Positions 10,502 to 23,734 are shown, counted from the first letter of the stretch. The stretch: DNA of 64,000 nucleotides from Sclerurus mexicanus (GCA_013396755.1 VWZF01005908.1:124001-188000), one strand, 5' to 3'. The notes: generated by a model not told the origin, from the sequence alone. Numbers and translations: made by a program.

Positions 10502-13229
10502 TTTGCCTCTTGCTGAGTATACTCAGCCCTCTTGCAGCTGATTAGCCAGAAGCCGCTTCCACCCTCCCCTAAAAGCTGTCCTTGCACTTTATTTTGTGCA
10601 TGTGACTCAATGGTGCAGGTTATCCGAGGGCTTGTGTTTGTTTGGGTCACACACAGGAAAGCAGAGCGACTTCCAGGCAGGAATAATGCCCAAAGCACGT
10701 GTCGCTGCACCTTCTCCTGCATCCCATTCCTGCTCCCTGCCTGGTGGCTTGGGGTGCAAAAAAAGCTGAGCTTCCATTGCCACCTCTATTCTGACAGGAA
10801 GGGTCTAATGAAGGGAAGGTGGTTTTGCCAAAGAGATGGAGCTCCCTCCATCCTGCTGGTCCATCCCTTGCACCATGTATCCACCTTCTCTGCTGTCCCC
10901 TCTGTGCTGTGCTTCTTCCCTCTTTGCTCATTTCCTTGGGAATAACGAGGAGATGTGGTGGCTGCAGGTCTGTGCCGTGCAAAGAGCCTCCAAAAGACAA
11001 GTGAAGGGCTTTAATTGGCATTGTAACCTCTGCCACACCATCAAGTCTTCATGCTCCCGTGTGCATCATAATGCAGCATGAAGTCTGTAAAGCGAATAAA
11101 TTTTGCCAGTTTTTAACCAGCAGCACCTCTGCTACAGGAAAACCCAAAGCAGCACGTCTGGCAACCCCTTGCCATCCATCTTGCACGTTTTGATCAGCGT
11201 TGCAGCCCATCTTTAATTGCCCTTATCCCTTAGATCAATCATATTTATCTCCTAGCTGTCATTTGCCTCCTCTCTGCACGTTACCAGGCTGCATTATCCT
11301 GCATTATCCAGCAACTACTCGTGGCCCCGGATTTTCCTTTGGGACAAGGAGGGCGGGCGTAACTTTGAGGTTCCTTTCCAATGCCACGTGTGCCGTGCTG
11401 CACCACTTGCTTTCAGTCACTTTTCCAGAAGTTTCAGCCCCAAAAGGCCTTGTGGTGAGCGGTGTCAGTGCCATTCCCGCAGCTCAGCTGCCGCCAGCTC
11501 CCGCCCCGGGGCAGGAGAGCACAAAAGCATGGAAATTTCCACGGCTTTTGTTTCAGCTGGAGAAGTTATGATGACTGTTCACCGCTGTAGGTGTGCGCAC
11601 GTCGAGCGAGTCTTTTTGTATTATTTAAATGGGAGCCATTTTTAGAGGCAAATAACAGAAAGTGCTTACAATAAAAATAATAGGCTGTAACAGGCTTTGT
11701 TATGCAATGAGGAGATCAAAGAGCGACATCAGCCACTCAGCTGAGCGCTCCCAGTGACGGGAGGAATGGGTCCTAACTGGGGGGTAAGATTTCCTCGGCT
11801 GGTAAATAGAAATTGTAATCCCAGCCCTTTCAGAGGAGTTTTCTCCTGCCGGTGGGCTCAGAGGGGTTTGCTGTGAGTGTGAACGCTGGTGGAGAGCAAG
11901 GGAGAACACAAACAGGAACCCTGAGTCAGATTTCCCTTTCTTCAGCGAACACCCCCCATCTCTACCTGCATTTGGAGTGGGACCATTGGAAGGTTCAGCT
12001 ACCGAGTTCAGACCCTCCCCCGGAAGATTTAACCTGGGAAGCACAGCCTGAAAACACAGCTCTGGCAGCCCTCCCTTCCACCCCAGTGGTACAGGCTCAA
12101 CCACTTCACATCCCCATAGCCCTGAGAAATCAAAGTTACCATTTAAATGAAGAGTGCTACTTGAGCCCTGCCTCTGTGAAGAGGTGTGGGGATGCAATGT
12201 CAAGAGAAATTAGAATGATTGCTACAGATGCAGCTTGTCACGGAAAGAGAAAAATGTTTCTGCATCTGACGGGTGGCAGCGAGCCAGTTGGTAATGTTAT
12301 ATGTCCAAGTGTTTCACTTGGGCTCTGCTGGATGGAAAGCATTCCTTAATGCTCTGCCTGGCTGTTACATTTGTCTCCCAGCTCCGCAGAATCCCATTAG
12401 GAACTGTCCGTTTTCCACCGTGGAAATTGTTTGGTCTCTGCGAAGGCCGGGAGCAGTGTATTGCTGCAATCCTTCAACATCCCGAGGAATTGCTGGCGTT
12501 ATCCTTCTCGCTTCCCTCTCCTGCCGTGGGCATCGCTCATCGTGGATGGAGATGTCCTGGACCCTGCAGTGGGCAGCTGTTGGACACCACGGTGCTGTGG
12601 GAGGGAGCAGGATCTGCTCCCTCCCTCCAGCCACCCAGGGCAGGCACCGATGGCCTCTTGTCCGAAGCCTGGTTGTCAATTTGGAGTTAAAAGAGTCCAA
12701 AGTGTAGTGACCAACAGAAGCAGCCCAGGATGGGCATGGTGCCAGCGCCACCTGGGAGATGTTGGACGTGGTTCCCCCAAAAGATACCCATCTGGTCCCT
12801 GTGGAAATGGGCAGCAGAGCAAGTGGAGGTGATGGGACGGCCAACAAGCTGGGAGGAACATGCCTTCGCCCTGTGCTGACAGAGGCAGAGGTGGATGAAA
12901 TTGGGGTGGTTTGAGGTGTTGCCACAAGAAAAGGGTCTATCAAATGTCCTGACCTGAGACATTTCTGTGAAGAAGAAGCACTTTTTGCCCATCTCTCGTA
13001 TGCTTTGTTATGTTATTTGACTAACACTAGAAAAAAACAATTATTAAAAATTCATCCACCTTACGATTTGGGGAGGTATCTCAAGGTTTTGTTGTTGCCC
13101 TGGATGCTCTGTTGTTTGTGCTTTTTTGTTAACGACGCTGAGTGTAGGCAGTGAGGAATAAAATTTGAGGGAGACACAAAGAAATTGGACATATTTGGGG
13201 CAGGAGAAAGGAAATTTGGAGAGACGTAA
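10502..13229. other. TOX2: Large TOX2 intron, unique sequence with candidate element near 11500-11720
   Basis: No exon or recent repeat was recognised. Bases 11500-11720 combine a perfect kB-type palindrome at 11531-11540 with AT-rich sequence (TTATTTAAATGGGAGCC, TAATAGGCTG). They look like old unique DNA. Open frames at 11852-12349 and 12365-12943 have no recognisable domain. Confidence 0.5.
11531..11540. promoter_or_regulatory. kB-type palindrome
   Basis: GGAAATTTCC is a perfect 10-bp palindrome that fits the Rel/NF-kB consensus GGRNWYYCC and overlaps NFAT-like GGAAA cores on both strands. A 10-mer can occur by chance in 64 kb, so the call rests on its setting in an AT-rich candidate element. 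Confidence 0.35.
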
Positions 13230-13990
13230 ACATAGGAGGGAAATGGACTGCAACATTGCAAAGGCAGTTTGTTCAGCGTTGATAAATGTGAAACTAATGC
13301 ATGTTGAGGAGAAAAATACTCACTAGTCATAAAGCTTGCAGTGCTCTGAATTGACTGCCAGAAAGTACCCCAAAAAACCTTGTGCAGGGATAAGGGGTTG
13401 GAGGACAGGAGAAACTCATGGATGGAGTGGTTTGGAGAGTTGTGTACCCTGTACTGTGCTGGTCATCCTGTCTCAGGCAAGGGAAAGGAAAAAAAAGAGG
13501 CTCAAAGAATAGAAACAGAAATTATCATGGGTCTGAAAAGGTCCTCCGTGATGGCAGATGTTAAGTTTAAGAAGGAGGCAAACAAAATAATTGGAATTAT
13601 AACAGGGCATAAAATGCACAAGTGAGAACAGCCACATCAGGAATGTCTCTTAACTTCATGGCAGTTGAGATTTGGAATTTCAGAGCAATAAAAAGGAATA
13701 ATTTTATCCACATAGGCCAAGATCAACACTGGGATTTGCTGAGAGTGAAAATGAGAACACCAAAAAGCTATTTTTAAAATACTTCCAGATCTACCAAAAA
13801 CATGGGGAATTGCTGTAGCAGATGATAAAACACATGTTGGTAGAGAGGAGGAGGCAGCTGTGACATGTAATAAATCCAAAGCTGATTTCTGACTGCAATT
13901 AACCTCAAGACAGGGAGCATCAGGTCCCACCTCTTTGGGGTTGTGTCTCGTTCTGGGCAAGGTGTGGTGGAACTGGACCATCTCTGCTTT
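13230..13990 (+). mobile_element. Possible degraded CR1-clade LINE, ORF2 C-terminal region
   Basis: Around 13278-13330 the + strand can be read as a decayed form of the CR1-clade C-terminal RT segment, in the pattern 'DKCE..AC.EEKYT'. Repeated small frames downstream are rich in Lys and Glu. The match is visual and needs frame jumps, so the family, limits and even the repeat status are uncertain. Confidence 0.3.
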
Positions 13991-15065
13991 GGGAGCCCTT
14001 TCTACCTACTGATTTCACATAGATCATTAGTAAAAACCAATGACTGAATCAATTCTGACTCTGCTGTCCTTGCTTGTAGCAATGTGAGCCAGATCTGTGT
14101 CATTTCCCTCTGCATCCAAAGCCTGAATCCTCTTTTCCTTGGCAGGGAGGCGGAGATTTGGGCACATTCCCAAATTAAACTTCACAGCATTAATAACTCC
14201 TTATTGCTTGAAACGTTTTTAATGCATCTCATCAACGTCACCTTCTCTCCCGGCGCTCTTTTCCAGTTCCTAGTGATGCCAACCCTTTGGGACAGACCAG
14301 TCTTTGCAAACCACCTCTTTGGAGGTGCATTTTTCACATGTGCCTGGTTTGCGTGTGCATCACTGCACTCTGGAAGAGCCAGTCTCCAGTTGTTAGCACA
14401 GCACAGCACGGGGTTCATGTTCTCGGTGCGAAACATCCATGAGCCATTGCCAACCCACCTGCTCCATTGCAGGAGGTTTCTGGAGACATTCCTGCACACA
14501 GCTCCAAATTTCATGCTAGCTGGGCTTTTTCGTGGCACGTTTCCAGTTCTATATCAGTTTTCTGTGTCTGTCCTAGAGTCTCTCTGATTATTTCAGCCTG
14601 TGTTTTTTAGCAACAATCCACAGGCAGTTGGCCATCTGGTTAGCATTAATCTGGAGGAGGAGGCGGCACGTTTACCTGCAGCAAAAACACTGCCCTTTCA
14701 AAATGAGTCCTGTCAACTTTCATGTTCGTGTCGAGCCGAACTGAGAACATGAAGCCCTGGCAAGAGAACAAAATGGGATGGCTGGGACACATCTCCTTCC
14801 CAGCTGTCCCCTACAAAGCCCACGACTAATATCAGGAACTGAAGATGAGTTCTTGCTTTGATTTCTGTCTTGGAAGGCATGATGAGGTGGAAGGTACTTG
14901 CCTTCTCACCCAGCATGACGAGACAGGTCACTGCTCAGCCTCCACAGGCAGCTGGCTTTGGTTCAGTTGGTATTGTATTGGCTAAGTTCTCTCTTTTGGG
15001 AAATCCATTCCTTTTTAAGCTTACATTTCATGGTGAAGCATGGTGAGATTCTTGGGGTTGTCCCT
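13991..15065. other. TOX2: Large TOX2 intron, no recognised element
   Basis: Open frames on both strands (14084-14587 + and 14182-14538 -) are mutual shadows without domain content. I see no exon, RNA gene or repeat here. Confidence 0.5.
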
Positions 15066-15135
15066 CTCAGGGCCAGGAATTGGACTTTGGTGATCTCTGT
15101 GGGTCCCTTCCAGGTAAGGATACTCCGTGATAGGA
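15066..15135 (+). mobile_element. CR1 LINE 3'-tail fragment (second subfamily)
   Basis: GGACTTTGGTGATCTCTGTG is followed by GGGTCCCTTCCAG and GGATACTCCGTGAT. This is the CR1 tail type with 'CTGTGGGTCCCTTCCAACTC' and 'GGATATTCTGTGA', the same type as the minus-strand copy at 41366-41590. It is short and decayed. Confidence 0.75.
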
Positions 15136-17311
15136 TTGTGGTTAGCACAACCTTGCTCCCCTGCAACTGCCCCATAAGAACATACATCTGGGTTTGGTTT
15201 TTCTGTAACAGAGCTGAGGGTACAACCAGATCTCTCTGTGGGACGTGGGAGGTCTGGAGAAAGATCCAAAAATGAGCCACACTGTGGAGCTCAGAGCTTC
15301 TGTGGGCATGGAGCAGATCTTTGCTGGTGACAGAATTGTCCTCATGGCCCCAGAAGCCACTACAGGGCTCTCTCTTGGGTGTCTTAGAGGTCTGGCAGCT
15401 GTAACTAAAGAAGCAGTTTAATTTTCATGCCTCCACACTGGAGATTGAAGGACAGAAATATTTAGGTCCTCCTATTACATGCCATCACTTGCTGAGAAGA
15501 CTCAGCACTTCTTGCTCAGCTTTATCCTTCTGGTGGGGTCATTTCTGCTTCATCGTCTGCCTGTTCCAGGAGAATTCCAGCCCAGCCATGGTGGCTCTAC
15601 AGCATCTGCAGAGCATCTAAGCAAGAGTTGTCCTAAGAATTAAAAAGAATTGCCCTAAGAATTGCATCCAAACAGTGAAGTCAAAACCAGAAAGAAAAGG
15701 GTTTTTTAATCCTTCCACAAAAGCAAAGGCTGAACTGGTGGAGTCCTGGCTGTGCCAGGAGCCCCTGCAAACCGTGGCAGGGAATTTGCAAGGCGGATTA
15801 GCGATCCCTGTCTCTCCTGGGCTATGGCTGGTTTTGCAAGTCCTTCTTTTATAACCGAGCATATGCAGTTCTGCCACGGCCGTGCTCTTTTGCAAGGCAG
15901 AAAAACAGTTCCTCGAGGGCTGGACACCAAAGTTCAGCCCCGAGTATTGTGCCCTGGTGAGGGCACTGTATTGATGCCAAGTGGAAGAGCAATTCCACTG
16001 CTGATTTTTGGGATGTGTGTGTGTGGTAAAGCAGCATGAGGTTGGGAACATTTCCTCTGCTAGCCCAGTGGCTACTCATTTTGTGGGAAATATCTGTAAT
16101 ATTTAACTGGTTGTGGAAAGGCTCCTGTATGGAATTCTGCAAAGTGCAGCGAGGGGGCCTTCTTTTAAAACTAGTTTTTCTCTGGTTTCTCAGAGTCACA
16201 GAGGAGTGACAGAGCCTCCCTGATGTGAATTTCCAAAGTATTTGGTGGGAAAGAGCCTGGATCAACTAGGATCACACAGAGTTGCATTCCCAAGCTCCTT
16301 GCGCATGTGAGGAAGGGCTTGTGTGTGTGTGCATCGACCTCAGGCCTGCACAGGAGAACTCTTGTCTGTGGCAATTCTGCCTTTCAATTTTATGCTTTGG
16401 GTCTTACGCCTCAAAAATCCAGGACTAAATTGAGGCCCCTTTGACAATTTGGGTTTCCTGATCTATAATGGTTGATTGGAGCTGGAATTCTCCTGAGTGA
16501 CAGTTTGCTTCATTCCCTTTTGCTTTGCTTTCTCACTGAAGTAGAAAAGTCATATACAGTACAATGACTTTAGTGCAGTCAGCAACAATTCAGCCATGCT
16601 GATTTATTTGAGCCATTCACAGAGAAGTCCTGCACTGCTCTGCAAGGGCCCCTGAATTTCATGTTGATTTTTACTGTTGCCCATGAACAGTCAAAGGTTT
16701 TAGTTATTACAACCAGATATTTTGCCCCTGTGTCCTCTGGGTGATGCTGAACTCCATTGTCCAGCTGTCCTTGGAGGATGCATGGGTGGAAGTGGAGCTG
16801 GCTGGGAGTGGGGGGCTTGCAATAATTTTAAATCACGTTCCACTGCATTTATGTTTTTGCAGTGTTTGTGTTGTTGTTGCTGCCATATGATCACTATAAA
16901 TAGGCGTGAGGAAATGGCCAGTAACATTTTTAACATCCAGTTGATCACTTGGCACACTTGGATGCCGTGTACACCAGGAATAATAATTACTAGGCCTCAG
17001 TTATAGCTCACATTGAAGGTTTGCTGGGGAAGAATTAGAGGGATAGCTACAATTATGACTGCAGCAAGATGGCTCCTTTGTAGTCCATCCTCTACTGTAA
17101 TTTAAAACCATGGATTATTAAAATCAGTACATATTGCAAGCAGACCTTATGAGCTTGATTCTCCCTTATACAGAAGTGTCAGTCTTGTCAAGAGCTGAGA
17201 GCCAAAGTTAGGGGAAACAAAATTAGAAGGTTGGGCTTCCTATTTCCTCTAAGAAACCTTTTCCTAGTTCACTTCTTTCCTGTGTTTGTCACTGAATAGA
17301 AATGCAAGGAT
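15136..17311. other. TOX2: Large TOX2 intron, no recognised element
   Basis: This is unique sequence of mixed composition. Small frames are scattered on both strands, and I recognise no exon, RNA gene or repeat. Confidence 0.5.
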
Positions 17312-17395
17312 TTCATAGAATCATAGAATCATTTAGGTTGGAAAAACCCTCAAAGATAGAGTCCGATCATTAACCTGACACTGCCAAACGTCCCC
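17312..17395 (-). mobile_element. CR1 LINE fragment, 3' end
   Basis: The + strand begins CATAGAATCATAGAATCAT, the inverted octamer repeats of a CR1 3' end. GGTTGGAAAAACCCTCAAAG and CATTAACCTGACACTGCCAA follow. This is the subfamily whose consensus reads GGTTGGAAAAGACCTTTAAG, here truncated after about 85 bp. Confidence 0.88.
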
Positions 17396-18769
17396 TGATG
17401 CAGCTTGAGGACATTTCCTCTTGCCCTAAACAAGAGCAGAGTGGATTTCTCAGCCACTGAATTCAGCATGAAATTAGTGCAGCCAACGTTGCTGCCAAGT
17501 GGACAAGGCTTGAGCTTGGCCTCTGATTTTGTAAGATTTGTGCATGTAAGTTTGGGCATGGGATTGTAAGACTTGGGTGCACGAGCCCTTTCCTTTGGGA
17601 TCAGTACTGTGAGGTTACCTGTTTGGGAGGAATGGGAAGCTGGCCCAGCAGGATGGGGCTTTGATCAGCAATCAAACATCATGTGATATCAGGAGTCCAA
17701 GACACCTGTCATGGGGAACCATGGAGCAGCAGGTATTTTTGGGTTGGGCAGAATTGGTTTCATTGAGAAAGGACCTCGAGTTGAGTGCTCAGAGCCTGCA
17801 GACTGCAACATCTGACCATCTGACTGCCCACCATGGGCAAACTGAGGGCACCTGGTCATAGCACAGACATTCACATGACTTCTTCAATGCTAAAAAAGAC
17901 TAAGAACGTGGAGATAGAGGAAAGAAGGATAAATCCCCTGCCCTGATGCAGATCAGGCCAGAGACAGAGTACAGACAGAGCCCTTCGTGAGTTAGGAAAA
18001 GTCTTTAAGAGACAGCAGCTTGAGGAGTTCTTAGGGGAAAAAATTCTCTTTATGAAAAAACAGGTTTTCCAGCCAAACTCAAGAATAGGATTCCCAAGTG
18101 CAGGGCAGTGGCAATGTTGAGTGAGGAGTGTAAAAAAACCTATTTTGCTAGAAACATTGCAAAGGTGGAAAATGCCATGTTAATGAGCCAACTTTGGGGA
18201 GTGATAGCCAGGGTGGGCTTGAACAAGTCACCCTGGTTTCTTTCACAGTAAGAAGCTCTTCTGGAGGGTGATTCCTTGGGCCTGTCTGAAACACCTTCTC
18301 TGGGATGAAGGGAATGTCTCTGCAGGGATTTGAGAAGCTCTAGACCCCCAGCTCAGACTGTTAGCCCACTCTGTAGGTGCCTGTCTTTGCACAGATGTTA
18401 ATTTTTCCAGCTGTTCAGCAGAAAGGAACAGTTTCATGTTGAAAGTGAAGGTTAATTAAAAAATTCATGTTCTGTCTTTGCAATGCACTGAAGAGACGTG
18501 AGTAGACATGAGCATAGCAAGGAGCTGCTGAAGTTGGGAGTGTTGGCCCTTGGTGGACAGGCAGTGATGGTGTGGGATGAGCGGTGGATGGGATGCAGGA
18601 GGAAAGGCATTGGAGGGATGGAGGGAGCTGATGTTTGCAACTTCTTCACCTGATACACAAGAAAAGAACTTCATAGAAACATAAAAAATTGAGACAACAT
18701 TTACCAACTTCCAGTCACCTGTGATCTGTGTGGATCCCAAGATGGCTCAAAAATCATCAAGAGAGGGTT
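17396..18769. other. TOX2: Large TOX2 intron, no recognised element
   Basis: This is unique sequence with several A-rich short runs. I recognise no exon, RNA gene or repeat. Confidence 0.5.
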
Positions 18770-19140
18770 TTCAATGACAGCAGCAGTTCTTTGAGGATTC
18801 TGGGATGAATCCCATCAAGCCCCATAGATTTTTAGGGATCCAGGTGGAACAGCAGATCCTGCACAATGTCAGCTGGGAGTTATCATTCTGACAATCATGG
18901 TCCTGCAGCTCAGGGCAGTGAGACCCCCTTGGTCCTTCATCCATGTTGAAGACAGAGGCAAAGAAAGTGTTAAACACTTCTGCCTTGTCTCTGTCCTTGT
19001 TTGGGAGATGACCACCCTCATCCTGGAACGGGCTGACATTATTTCTACACTGCCTTCTGACATTATTATTGTATTTGAAAAAACTTGGCAACATTCCTGC
19101 TGGTATCATAGGAAGGGACATTCCTTGGTGTATCTTTTCC
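18770..19140 (-). mobile_element. CR1-clade LINE, ORF2 linker/early reverse-transcriptase fragment
   Basis: The minus strand encodes an interrupted LINE peptide. It contains 'FFKYNNN', then 'DEGGHLPNKDRDKAEVFNTF' and 'FASVFNMDEGP'. Downstream is a decayed form of the CR1 'LDP.KSMGPDGIHPR' block near 18790-18860. This is the stretch between endonuclease and RT core in CR1 ORF2. It is a dead fragment without start, 3' UTR or catalytic YADD segment. The surrounding 148-codon frame (19217-18771) is therefore a LINE relic, not a host gene. Confidence 0.85.
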
Positions 19141-21900
19141 TGTAACATTGACTGCAAAGGCAAAGCAGCAAGACAGGACCCTCCAGCTGTGCTCCAGGGG
19201 AGGTTTCCTGCCTTCACCTTGTGTTTCTGAAGGGTTGAGAGCCCAGAGCCTCACGTGCACCACGGTGCTGCAGCTCAGCCCTGGGTGGGTGTCGTGCTTT
19301 AACCATGGGTGAGCCACATCCAACTGTGTGCTCGGGGGGAGGTAACCTCTGGTGACATACAAGCAAGAGCTATGAATATGCACAGTGTGTCCTGCCTTCT
19401 GGGACAGTCACTGCAGTCACAGAGCTGGGAGGAGCAGCAGAACGTCCTGGGAGATGTTATGGGAGCAGGTCCACTCATGGGCAGCTGTGGAGGCACTAAG
19501 GGGTGCCTTGAACTTTGCACCAATCCCATCCAGTTGAGGGGGAATTTTGAAAGGAAACATTGGCACTGGCCCACAAAAGCTGGTCTCTGCTAAAATGGCA
19601 AGAACTAAATTCTTCCATAGATCAGGAGTTTCCTTCCTGCTTTCTCCTACATTTAAAACCTGCCTAATTCTACTTTCAATGGGCTGCCCATCCTGCCTCT
19701 GCAGATTCTGCCTCTAGGGTGGAGGCAGCCCTGGGAGCCATCAGTCTCACTTGGTCCATGAGATGAGGAGATCCAAAGGGGACCCATGCCATTTAGGTTG
19801 CTGGATACAAGGATCTACCCACTGCCATTCCTGAAAGGTTCAGGGAGGAGGCTGAACACAGTCCAGTGGCATTTTCCAGTGTGTGTGAGTGCAAATTGCA
19901 GTGCTGGGTGAAATGTGGCAGAGTCTGTAGGAGCTCAGCCGGTTTTCCCCCTTCTCAGAGAAGCAGAATGAGCCCTGAATGTGGGAGCATAAAGGGAAGC
20001 ATGTCTGAATCATGCATTGACATCACCGGGAGCACTGCAACTCTCCAACTCACGTCAGAGCTGAATTGATATGGTTACAGGAGACCATGTGGTCTTTGGT
20101 ATTCTGGGAGAGCTGCTACAGTGGCAAAGGAAATTATTCATGGATCAAAAAAAAAAGAAAGGCATTAGCAGCACAAAGTGTCATGATTGTCTGTGTTCTA
20201 CTGCAAGGTTGAAACAGGGTGCCAGATGTGCTCCACGAGAAATAGCTTGAAGAAACACCAACAAAAACGCAGAGGTTAGTCCTCAAAGACCCTTGCAATT
20301 CAAGCCAAGGTATCACTTACTAATTTATGGGGAGGTACAAGGGGTGCACAACCCTCTGCTGACTCACAGGCAGCCGATCCAGAACAAGAGGTATCAGAAC
20401 AGAGGAGCAGAACAGTCAGGTGCTTTATGTCACTGGAAATGAAGGTTGAGGTGAAGAGATAAACTGACAGCAACAAAGCCATAATTAAGAGGTGCCAAAC
20501 CAGCTTTTTGTCCTATAGGGAGGGAAAAAAAGGAACGCAAAGATCACAGAGGAGATGGTGATTCCTGCCGTGAGCACAGGGGAGCGGAGGAGGGAATAAT
20601 CTTCCCCATGAGGAATCAAATTCAGATTGCAACAAGCCAATGCTACACTGGATGTTGAGTGCTGTGGTGGAAGCATTTCACGGAAAAAGGAGCGGATGCA
20701 AATTTACCTTGATGCCTAAAAGCTTTTGTGAGGATCAGTGATTGAGTGTTAAGTTTGGCAGGGTGAGTATCACCAGTGGAGCTGCATGTGGTCAGCAATA
20801 GTCCACTGTCTCTACTGGTGGAAGTAAAACCGTGTCTAAAGTACTCGTAGGTGCCTGCTGGAGGTACCGTGAATTTCAGGCTTATGAACATCTGAACACA
20901 GTGCTATTTGTGGATGTTACTTTCTTTGAAACCGGGTCTAAAATCCTTCAAATGACCCCAAGCCAACAAAAACGTGTCGACCCAGTAATAACTTTATAAA
21001 AATGTTTTTGTTAGACTTCTTCATTTTTGAAGTTGTTCACTCAGCTGATCCGTCTGTAATTAGCATTTAAACACTTTGTGCATATTCGTTAGCTTTGCCA
21101 CTCCTCTCACAGAGGAAAATTGCTCTTGGTACCCAAGAGAGGTTGGTGGGGATGTCTCAGGAGCTGATGGGGAACCTCCACTGGTTCTCCCTGCAGTGCT
21201 GTGTTCACCTGGGGACACGGGAGCCACGGAACAGCTCCTGGTCACATCAGCAATCAGCAAAATCTCCCTCCTGGGATAAACTGCTTGGCCTTTTTTTCAC
21301 CCACTTGCTAGTAAGGTTACCCCACAGGACAGAGGGACAGTGATATTATCCCCTGAGCAAGCCAGTGGGGTTTGTTGTGTCCATGAGAAAGTCCTGGCTG
21401 GGTGTTTGCTCCGAAAGAAACCCCAAATCCTGGTTTTTCTGGAAATAAAGCAACGGTTGCAGAAGGTGTTATTTCCCACATGGCAGCTCCCATCTCTGCA
21501 GGTGGAAGTCAGCACACAGGAGGGTACATTTGAGTCCCAGGGGTTTTCCTGCTTCTCTCCACACTGCTGGGAACACTCCACAGCCCCGGCGGGGCTGAGA
21601 CCTTCAGTCTCATATCACCAACCCTGTTCGTAAGGATGGCAGTCGGCAAGGGGGAAGTATTTTAATTTCTAAACTAACCCTCTGTTACGTGGTGCTGCAG
21701 GAAAGCCACAGGCACTGAGTCCCACGGTGTCATTTTTACAGTCTCTGGTCAGAGGGGGACCTCGCTTTTAAGTGAAAAAGTTCAGACTTAAAATAGAAAC
21801 CCACACCAAATTATACAGCCACTTGAGAATTAATCTTTAGGGCTGCTGCTAAAAATGCCCCATTAAAAGACTATAAGGCGCTGTAGAGTGTCCTCAGACT
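19141..21900. other. TOX2: Large TOX2 intron, no recognised element
   Basis: This is unique sequence of moderate GC content. No exon-like frame with TOX or any other familiar domain is present, and I recognise no repeat. Confidence 0.5.
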
Positions 21901-22239
21901 GCTACACGCAGGGATTTTATTGCCAGCTGCATTTTATTTCCTAATTTTGGCAGGTCAGAGGCTCCAGACCAGAGAGCAAAGGCTCACAGGATCTCTAGTT
22001 ATCTCTGCGTTTCCATGTGCTGTGCAGTGGGAGCAGGGCACAGCTCAGGGGCTGGCACAGCTTGGCCAGGGGCTCCAGGGCCTGTGGGGTTCCAGGCGGA
22101 GCATCACTCGGGGCCACCCCGGGGGTGTCACCCCGAAATTGGACTGGAGCAGTTGGGAAGGCTGCGGTGCCAAAGCCGTGATGTGCCAGGCTTTGAAAGT
22201 GTGCCAGTCCACCTGCTCAAGGCAAACAGGAGGGGAAGG

Positions 22240-22700
22240 AGATCCACCCAATATTAATTATGACTTTTGAAGCTTTACCTAATTACATTGTCTCTCTTAA
22301 GACAACGACACAAATATTTATGAGTGGGACTTTTTATTCTCATTGTAATCAGTGACATAAATAGGTAACACCTTTATAAAGAGTTAATAAAAATGTGTCA
22401 ACACAAGCTTGAGCACAAACTATCGAGCAGTGTGCAGTAAAACATTCCAGTGTTTATTGTATTAATTGAATATTCATGAGATGCCAATTTAAATTACAGT
22501 TCACAACTGTTGCTGTGTCTAATGAATAATTTAAACAAGTGTGGCCAAAGAGATTTCAACGCTGCATTAGCAAACTGCAAGGGATTAAGCAACAGAGAAT
22601 TTATAATTAGCTTTGTATATCCTATAATAAATTCATTGGAAAGATGGTTTTAATTATCCCACATGTTAATTCAGAATTCAGTGCATTAAGTTTCGATTGA
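22240..22700. promoter_or_regulatory. Candidate conserved enhancer (TAAT-rich)
   Basis: This is about 460 bp with unusually many TAATTA, ATTAAT, TTTATT and TATTCAT words, interleaved with non-repetitive GC-containing sequence. That texture is typical of vertebrate developmental conserved elements bound by homeodomain, POU and forkhead factors. No direct evidence of activity exists in the sequence. Confidence 0.35.
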
Positions 22701-23734
22701 AAAGTAACCCTTTCTTCCCAGACAATGTATTGGGCTCTTACTCCTCTTCTGCACCTCAAGAACAGGGAATTGCCAATGTGGAATGGGCTGATTTTTGCAA
22801 ATCTCATCCATCGTGACGCAGTATTTGTACCTGCCCAGCTCAGGTCTGGAGTAATTCCCTTTTTACCATTTCCACTTGGGGAAGCTGAGACCAACGAAAT
22901 CAAATCCCTTCCTACAAGTCAGGATTCCAGAATCCTGCTGGAGCTTCTCCCAAGTCAATCTGCTGTGGCGCATCCCCTTTGATCCACTTGAGGCTGCTTG
23001 GGAAATATTGTCTGTTCCTGGAAAACACGCCTGTGAAAATGATAAAAGTTTTTGGCAGTCATGCCCTGTAAGCAGCTTTTGTTTAACAAACAAGGATGCA
23101 CGTAGATAAAAGCCTAAACCCAGAGTTCGAGCTGAGGTTGCTGCACTCTTTAGGGCAGAACAGGGATAGTTTTGTCTCTATTTGGCAAGTTTATAAAGGG
23201 CTTTTTCTGTGGGAGGTGGACCCCTTTGCCCACAGTGAGTCCCCACCACTTGCCCCTCTCCAGGGCGAGGAGGGCACCAGCCCTGTGCCTGTGAGGGATG
23301 GGATCTGTGGTGTCAGCATGGCTTTGAGCTCAGGTAACAAGGGCACAGCAGTGTCCCAGACAGCTGAGGTCCTCTTCAGCTCTGAGCCCCCGTGTCGATG
23401 CTCAACCCTTAGAAAGGGTGAATATTTTTGTGCTTTCCTCTCCACCCATCACCCATCCTCCCCCTAACCCATCCCTTCACCGTGCTGGCCATCTCTGAAG
23501 CCTGTCTGTATGTACAGAGAGCTGTAGCTCTTGCAGAACCTGAGCACCCATGCTGGAACTCACCGGACAGAAAAAAAACTGGGAAGCATTCCAAGGAACA
23601 CCTCCATAAAGCTGCCCATGCTCAAAGCTCGTCTGAAGGTGGCGGGGAGGAGAGCGCTTCCTTTCCAGGTGGTTTTGTGTAATTCCAGGGCAGCAGGTTA
23701 ATGAGATCTCTGGGATATGTGATTTGATCTGGAA

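Noticed and set aside
12365..12943. 192-codon minus-strand frame
   Set aside because: No recognisable domain, overlapped by + frames of similar length, and no exon-like boundaries; a chance open frame.
17887..18240. Possible small RNA or extra exon
   Set aside because: No stable stem, conserved box or splice-like frame was visible by eye; treated as unique intron.
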